Below, piece by piece: positions 58,601-64,000 of a stretch of 64,000 nucleotides of DNA. The stretch is from Parascedosporium putredinis (taxonomy: Eukaryota > Ascomycota > Sordariomycetes > Microascales > Microascaceae): assembly GCA_949357655.1 (NCBI GenBank), contig CASHTG010000019.1:62001-126000 (forward strand), written 5' to 3'. The notes under the pieces were generated by a model that saw nothing but the letters and a program-made list of their open reading frames with translations, did no database searches and was not told where the DNA came from. Position 1 is the first letter of the stretch, and every line of letters starts with the position of its first letter. A program made the translations under genes and the position numbers.

Positions 58601-59395
58601 CCCTGTTTCTGCCTGGCATCACCACACAGAGCAGGGCTTATATTGTAAGGATTGGCCTGGTACGCTGCTGCTACTCTCATAGGTTCCCGCCAAACCTCAT
58701 CAGTATGCGTCCGCCTGTGCTGTTAAGGAGGAGATTACCATGTTTCTCGGCTTCTCGCCTGCCCTTTCCCCCTCTTCTCCTCCTTCGTAGTGCTTCGCGA
58801 TCGATCTGCAAGAGGGCTCTTGCTATCAAATTTCGGCGGTGCGATGACATATGCACACCCACTTACATATGCCAATAGTATCTTTGTGACGGGCATTGCG
58901 CTGATTCCAAGGCATCAGGTACTGCAAGATTCGAGGTCTGGAAGACGAAGGCTGCGAGCTATTGATCTTGACCAGACTTGATTGGGCCCGCTTCTTTGAT
59001 TCGAGGAGGGCATATTTGGCAAAAGCCCGAGTTCCTGCAATGGCAAACAGGAGAGTTGCTTAATGCTAATCGAGTTAATGCAGATTTCGCCTGACGGGAA
59101 GATCTATGGGTACTCCCGGATGCTGGATACCTAGTCGAAAGGCATGGGAAAGGGCACATATCTAGCACCGACATGGGAGGTATGCAAGCCCTGAGGTTTA
59201 TAACGTGGTTTGCGATGAATTACTGAGCACCAAAGTCCCCATCTTGAAACTTACTCAACTACTGCTCCAAAATCTGGCCAATATAGCTTGGCTCCTAATA
59301 AAACAAACAGAGAAGATCTTGGCCGCACAGTTCAGAACCTGATGGCTGTGCATAAGTTTTCCAGATCTCTTGTGATACCACGCGCAGTTTATTGC
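55696..59395. other. 3.7-kb gene-poor region
   Basis: No gene supported. ORFs at 56786-57016 (minus), 57096-57458 (plus) and 58411-58878 (plus) lack known domains. AT-rich runs lie near 56750-56830. It may hold decayed elements, but I see no terminal repeats or transposase motifs. Confidence 0.4.
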
Positions 59396-60253
59396 CTAGG
59401 CGGTGGGCTTCTTCCAAGCTTGGTCTGCATCTTTAATCTCATCGTCAGTGGGTCCTCTGGTCTATGGTGCGGAATGTTTTTGGATCTTACCTGGATGGAT
59501 GGCCGGCTCCCCTATATACTCTCGGCCCGCCTTCTTCTTCTTTCGGTCGATGCCAAATTTCGCGTCTCTCTCGTCAAGAATCCCTTCTGCCAGCTGACCA
59601 TCCTCCGTATAGCTAATCATCAATTCCGGCTGCCCCAGAGGCAACTTGTCGCCGCGGTCTACCTGCCAGAGATGAAAGGTCTTCCCGTATAGCTTGACGA
59701 CCTGCTCCATCTCCTTGTTTTCCGCCACCTCCCAGGCTGCCTCGGGCAAGCGTGCCTGGGGCATGAAGAGCATGCCGGATTTGACTTCGTACACGTGGCT
59801 GTGCCAGAGCTTGCGCTCCTCGGGGTCGAGGGTTTCGTACAGCTCCGGGGTGATCATGTACTCGATGCCGATGATGCGGGCGCCGGGTTCGGCGCTATCG
59901 TAGATGATGCATTGGCGGACATCTACAGATTGTTAGTCTGGATGACAGGGCATTTACTTTTTGCTTCTAACCGTTGTTCACGTGGCCACAGTAGTGGTTG
60001 GCTTCGACCGAGCGCGTGGGATCGGAAGCGTAGGCGTGGAACGCGTTTAAATGTGCGCAGATGTTTTGGACTGGGGTAAATTGCTAGGATGGGACATGAA
60101 ATAAATGAAAGTGTCAGGATTATTGCAATAGCTGCACGGTCTTCTTACGGAAGGCGTTCAAACCTGCGTAATAGAGGCTCCGGCGAGAAGGACTCTGTTC
60201 GTTGTCGACAGCTCGTCGCCGACGGCATTGTTTGTGACGGGTTTCGAACTCAT
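59396..60253 (-). CDS. DUF1264 (oil-body-associated-protein-like) protein
   Basis: Four exons: 60253-60164, 60083-59972, 59922-59491 and 59424-59396 (29 nt); 220 residues, frame intact. The protein follows the DUF1264 family from end to end: FTPVQNICAHLNAFHAYA, SVEANHYCGHVNNDVRQC, IIYDSAEPGARIIGIEYMIT, ERKLWHSHVYEVKSGMLFMP, GKTFHLWQVDRGDKLPLGQP and a short tail ending QAWKKPTA. Plant members are oil-body-associated proteins; the fungal ones have no known reaction. His and Cys residues are conserved in the middle (HYCGH). No signal peptide or membrane helix. Length is usual for the family. The last exon is tiny and easily missed. Confidence 0.87.
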
Positions 60254-61566
60254 CGTAACTGGGAGTATGAGGACCACTGGGTTATTATTTCGAACATGAA
60301 GATGAGGGAAACGAATGATATTTCCATGGGTCGTTGTGACCGTCAAGAGTGTATATACTTTGCTATATATCAAGTTGACGAGTGTGGAGCTGTTCGATGT
60401 CCACATACCGACGTCATTTACTTCCACCGCTCGTTGAAACTCACACTGACTGCAAACTGAATCCGTACAACATCTCGAGATTACAACATCAGTTTCTAGA
60501 ATTCCTTACATTATGGGCTCGCAACTAGAAGTGAGAGGATGGAATGGTAATATCATGCACATTGAGTTATCGGAATTCCCAACCAGACGTTATATTGCCG
60601 AAGATGAGTGGACTTTGTTTCGCAACTCGATATTTAGCGCGAATTGCGCCTCCGAGCGTGATATTCTCGCCTTAAATGGAAACACATCGCATGTCGAGAC
60701 TAATGGCCAACCCGACCTTCTTGGAGTTGTTAACTGTGAAACTGGTCGTAGCCTAGTGGTAACGCCGGCGGCTATCCTGCTAATCCTTTCGTCAACTATA
60801 TGGTAGTTGTAATACGTTATCGGCTCTTATTGAGAGCCATGACACAACACGATTGGGAAGCTTAGAAACAGCTATAGCGACCTCGCGCTTGAATTGCACC
60901 GAGCTGGCGCTTTCCAGCTGCTGCCAAGACGGTAATCAGGGTACATCGGGTTGCCGATTGTCGGGGAACGGCCGCGTTTTGGTCCAATCGCACGTGGGCT
61001 CGAAAAGCCCGCCCGCCCGGAGACCGCTTACCCGTGTACCTCGCGGGCTTTTTCTCAGTCCATCGTGACTCTGGTGGAATTCCGGACCCACCGGTACAAC
61101 CTCGAAGCTTTGCTCGGCGGCAATGCAGCTGACAGCTGATTGCTGCCATCCTCCTCCGGGGGTTCCACTTTCACGATGTTGCAGCCCTAGAGCCACAACG
61201 GAGCTTATCAATTGACCAACGCAAACAAAAATCACGGCCCACTCATAGGGCAGCTCAAAGATCGGGATGGCGATAGCAACGTTTGACAGCCCCCTGGAGC
61301 TCCACACAAAAAATGTGCACAAAAATTTGTAGCGGTAGATCTTCGGTGCCCCCAAAATCGCGGAGGTGCGGAGCACTGGGCCGAGTTCGGCGGGCGTAGT
61401 CTCCGCAGATAAAGCTGGTCGGGGAGGACCTATCAGTTCGTCGGCCAAAGAAGAGGCGGGGAAGACTTTTCTGGGATCTTTTTTCTTTTCTTCCTTTCCA
61501 CCCAGCTTTCATCCGTTCGTTAATCTCCCCACTTCTTGAGAGATCGAACGTTGATAGCCTTTGAAG
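60254..61566. other. 1.3-kb intergenic region with one uncertain ORF
   Basis: A 170-codon minus-strand ORF (61448-60936) has one hydrophobic stretch (EWAVIFVCVGQLISSVVALG) but no known domain, and starts 119 bases from the MFS gene. A 97-codon plus-strand ORF (60513-60806) is also unrecognised. I support neither as a gene. Confidence 0.35.
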
Positions 61567-63639
61567 ATGACTACCACTCAGGTGCTTACCGCGACCGAGC
61601 TCTCCGAGCTCCCATCCTTGCATGGAGAGACTCCTCCGGACTGTCGGGTCGACCCGATTGTGCAGGTGTCTGTACCTGATAGCGACCCCGGGAAGGACTT
61701 TGGGTGTTGGTGCCCCGCGCGAGTTCGGAATCACGCCGTTTCATGGCGTGAGCAGGACGAAGCGAGTGGTTGCCATTAGTTTGGTCATGTGTGTCAATTT
61801 TATCCAGGTCGGTAATCCTAATCTACTCTGAATTGAACGATTCATTCTTTGTCTCCCTTGTTTTGCTTTGATTTCCTTTGGAGGCGACGGCATTTGAGGG
61901 AGTGAGTGGAGCAGGTTGACTGATACCCTGGATAGTTCATCTCCAACTTCACCACCGTCGCCGGCGGCTTCGAATTTAGCGAGAAACTCGGCCGGGAAGC
62001 CGGGCCCGGCCAGGCCAATTGGCTTGCCGCGGCGTATTCGTACGTATCCCCCATCTCACTCCCACCTTTCCTCCCTCCCTTTCTACATGGCGCAAATATG
62101 GGCGTGCGTGCTTACCTGACCCCGAGCGGTTGAACCAAATTTCTCTAGCTTGACACAAGGCGCCTTTGTCCTGATCAGCGGGCGAATCGGCACCATTTAC
62201 GGACATCAAACCGCCCTGCTGTGCGGCGGTGCCATCTTCACCGTTTTCTCGTTCGCCAACGCCTTTTGCACCAACTACACGGCCTTTGTGGCCGCGCGCG
62301 CCCTCACCGGCGTCGGGGCGGCATCCTGATGCCCAACGCCGTGGCCATCATCACCGTCATGATCCCCCGGGCTACTGGAGGAACATCACCATGAGCTGCT
62401 TCGGGGCGTCGGCACCCATTGGCGGCTTCTTTGGCGCGTTGCTGACCGGCGTGTTTCTGGAGCGGACGCATTGGCGGTGGCTGTTCATCTTCCTGTGAGT
62501 CGCGCGGGTGTCTGTGTCGTGTGACGAAACCCAAGCTTTTTGTCTTGAGGGTGGATTTGCTTCTAACGTTTTTTGCCTGTGCGTAGTGCCGCATCTCAAG
62601 CCGCAACACTCGCTGGAATCTACTTTTCCATGCCTAAAGACGAGCCCCTGGACCGAGGCGGCAAAATTGACTACGTCGGGGCTGCTCTAGGACTAGGGAG
62701 CTTGATCCTATTCAGTTTCGTATGGAAGTAAGTGCAACGTGATCCCGCCAAGTCCCCATTCACCATCCTGGAGTGAGGTCTTGCAATTCTAACCAGTGCC
62801 TCCACCGCCCCCAGCCAAGCGCCGTCCTCAGGCTGGCAAACCCCCGTCGAAATCGTGTGCCTCATCCTCTCCGTCGTCCTCTTCGCCCTCTTCCTCCTAT
62901 GGGAGGGAAATTCGCCAAGGAGCCCGTCATGCCGCTCTTCATCTTCAAGACGCCCAGCTTCTCCCCGCTCGTCCTCGTGGTCACGCTGAGCTACATGTCC
63001 TTTGCCATCGCGCAGTGGTACGCCATCACCTGGCTGCAGATCGAGCGGCGCTGGTCCGTCCTCGACACGGCGGTCGGCTACACCCCGTTCCTCGTCGTCG
63101 GGCCCCTGTCCGTATTTCTCGCCGCGTGGCTGCTGCCGCGGCTCGCGGCGCAGTGGATCATGGCCATGGGCATCGTCGTGCTCGTGGCCGCGAACCTGCT
63201 CGTCGCCACCATGCCCGTGCAGCAGACGTACTGGGCGCAGGCGTTCCCCGCCATCGTGCTCTACTGCCTCAGTCCCGATTTCGTGTACGTGGCCGCCCAG
63301 CTCATCGTGAGCAACAGCGTGGGCCGCAAGTACCAGGGCGTGGCGGGCAGCCTGATCGGCACGCTAAACTTGTACGGCAATAGCTTGGGCATCGGGGTGT
63401 CGGGCACGGTGGAGAGCCAGGTGGCCAAGAACTCGGGCGACCGCATCCTCGGGTACAGGACCGCTCTCTACTTTGGCTTCGCGGTGGCGGTTCTCGCGCT
63501 CGCGCTGGACGTGTTTTTCGTGCGCGTGCCCAAGGATAACCGCGAAGGTTGGGACCCGAGCGATGATGTGGAGGATAGCCTCATTGTCGGTACGGGGCGC
63601 AGTGTCGAGCCAGCGCACGCGGCTACCCAGAGGAGGTAG
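61567..63639 (+). CDS. MFS multidrug/toxin-efflux-type transporter (DHA family)
   Basis: Five exons: 61567-61807, 61936-62039, 62149-62494, 62587-62727 and 62797-63639; about 558 residues. A cytosolic N-terminus of about 60 residues precedes the first helix (VVAISLVMCVNFIQ). Motif A is seen as GRIGTIYGHQTAL, and motif C as GASAPIGGFFGALLTG in helix 5, the antiporter signature of DHA drug:H+ antiporters. Later helices include LVVTLSYMSFAIAQWYAITW and GTLNLYGNSLGIGVSGTVES. About 14 helices fit the DHA2 type. Four indels are needed: one extra base near 61697, one missing G near 62315, one missing C near 62368 and one missing G near 62909. The codon count then closes. Substrate unknown; efflux at the plasma membrane is likely. 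Confidence 0.83.
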
Positions 63640-64000
63640 AAGGTGGAGGGGTCGCCAAAAAGATCTGACGAGAAGGGGAGAATAACACGATGTTTCTGCA
63701 AGTGGCAGGAGTTTACCTCATTATTGTTCACTTTCTACCAGGCAGTTCAGGGACGGATATAAAGCAATGAAAGACTTCACGGATACTTTCGAGGCATGCT
63801 TAGCCTAACTCTATTGATATTAAGGGTTCCTCGTTGACCACACAGAGAAAAGAAATGTCCATCCTGGGACAAAGCAAACACAATGGGAGGAGATGATGCA
63901 CATGGTCGTCTATAGTGAGCGGCCGACCCTATCCACTTCCTACTTAATTGAACCATGCAGAGGTATTGCGTAGGCGGGTGCCAAGCTTCAAGCCGTCCCT
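63640..64000. other. 3' flank of the window
   Basis: No gene recognised. Confidence 0.45.

Noticed and set aside
2900..63639. Frame breaks as programmed frameshifting or mass pseudogenisation
   Set aside because: Too many, in unrelated genes, almost always in homopolymers, and with intact splice sites and motifs between them.

Overview
The window is nuclear DNA of a filamentous ascomycete (Pezizomycotina). Genes carry several short introns (about 50-90 nt) with fungal branch sites. The gene content is typical of the group: a CE5 esterase with a fungal CBM1, a GH18 chitinase next to a multi-LysM gene, a Zn(II)2Cys6 regulator, a HeLo-NACHT-ankyrin NLR, a hybrid histidine kinase, an opsin-related protein and a nuclear ATP synthase subunit 9. 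I see no rRNA, no tRNA I can support, no CRISPR and no intact transposon.

Layout. 0-13 kb: a small one-TM protein, a decayed maleylacetoacetate isomerase fragment, an opsin-related protein lacking the retinal lysine, a GNAT acetyltransferase, a secreted CE5-CBM1 esterase, an FAD monooxygenase, a minimal PIP-kinase-like protein and an NmrA-like protein. 13-25 kb: an F-box protein, then a divergent pair of a very large GH18 chitinase (minus) and a LysM protein with about seven LysM repeats (plus). 25-33 kb: a sugar-type MFS transporter and a cytochrome P450, divergent, followed by a Zn2Cys6 transcription factor. 33-38 kb: an uncharacterised protein divergent from a caspase-like protease fused to a ubiquitin-conjugating (E2) domain, then a second F-box protein. 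38-51 kb: a GAF-type hybrid histidine kinase, a double GFA/CENP-V protein and the NLR. 51-64 kb: two long gene-poor stretches around the ATP9 gene, then a DUF1264 protein and a DHA-type MFS transporter.

Most long genes read correctly only if one base is added or removed at certain points, nearly always in a run of four or more identical bases. I count more than 40 such places. Between them reading frames, splice sites and catalytic motifs are intact, and in every multi-exon model the codon count closes exactly after these corrections. I therefore read them as sequence or assembly errors, and annotate the genes as functional CDS with the positions noted. The one convincing real pseudogene is the isomerase fragment near 1.4-1.7 kb.

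The most unusual gene is the caspase-like/E2 fusion at 34,563-36,359. Its E2 domain keeps the HPN motif and active-site cysteine but is split by a roughly 90-residue insert. The NLR ends in two predicted membrane helices after its ankyrin repeats. Chitinase, LysM protein and CE5-CBM1 esterase point to cell-wall and plant-polymer degradation. The NLR, and possibly the caspase-E2 protein, point to programmed cell death or non-self recognition; that link is inference.
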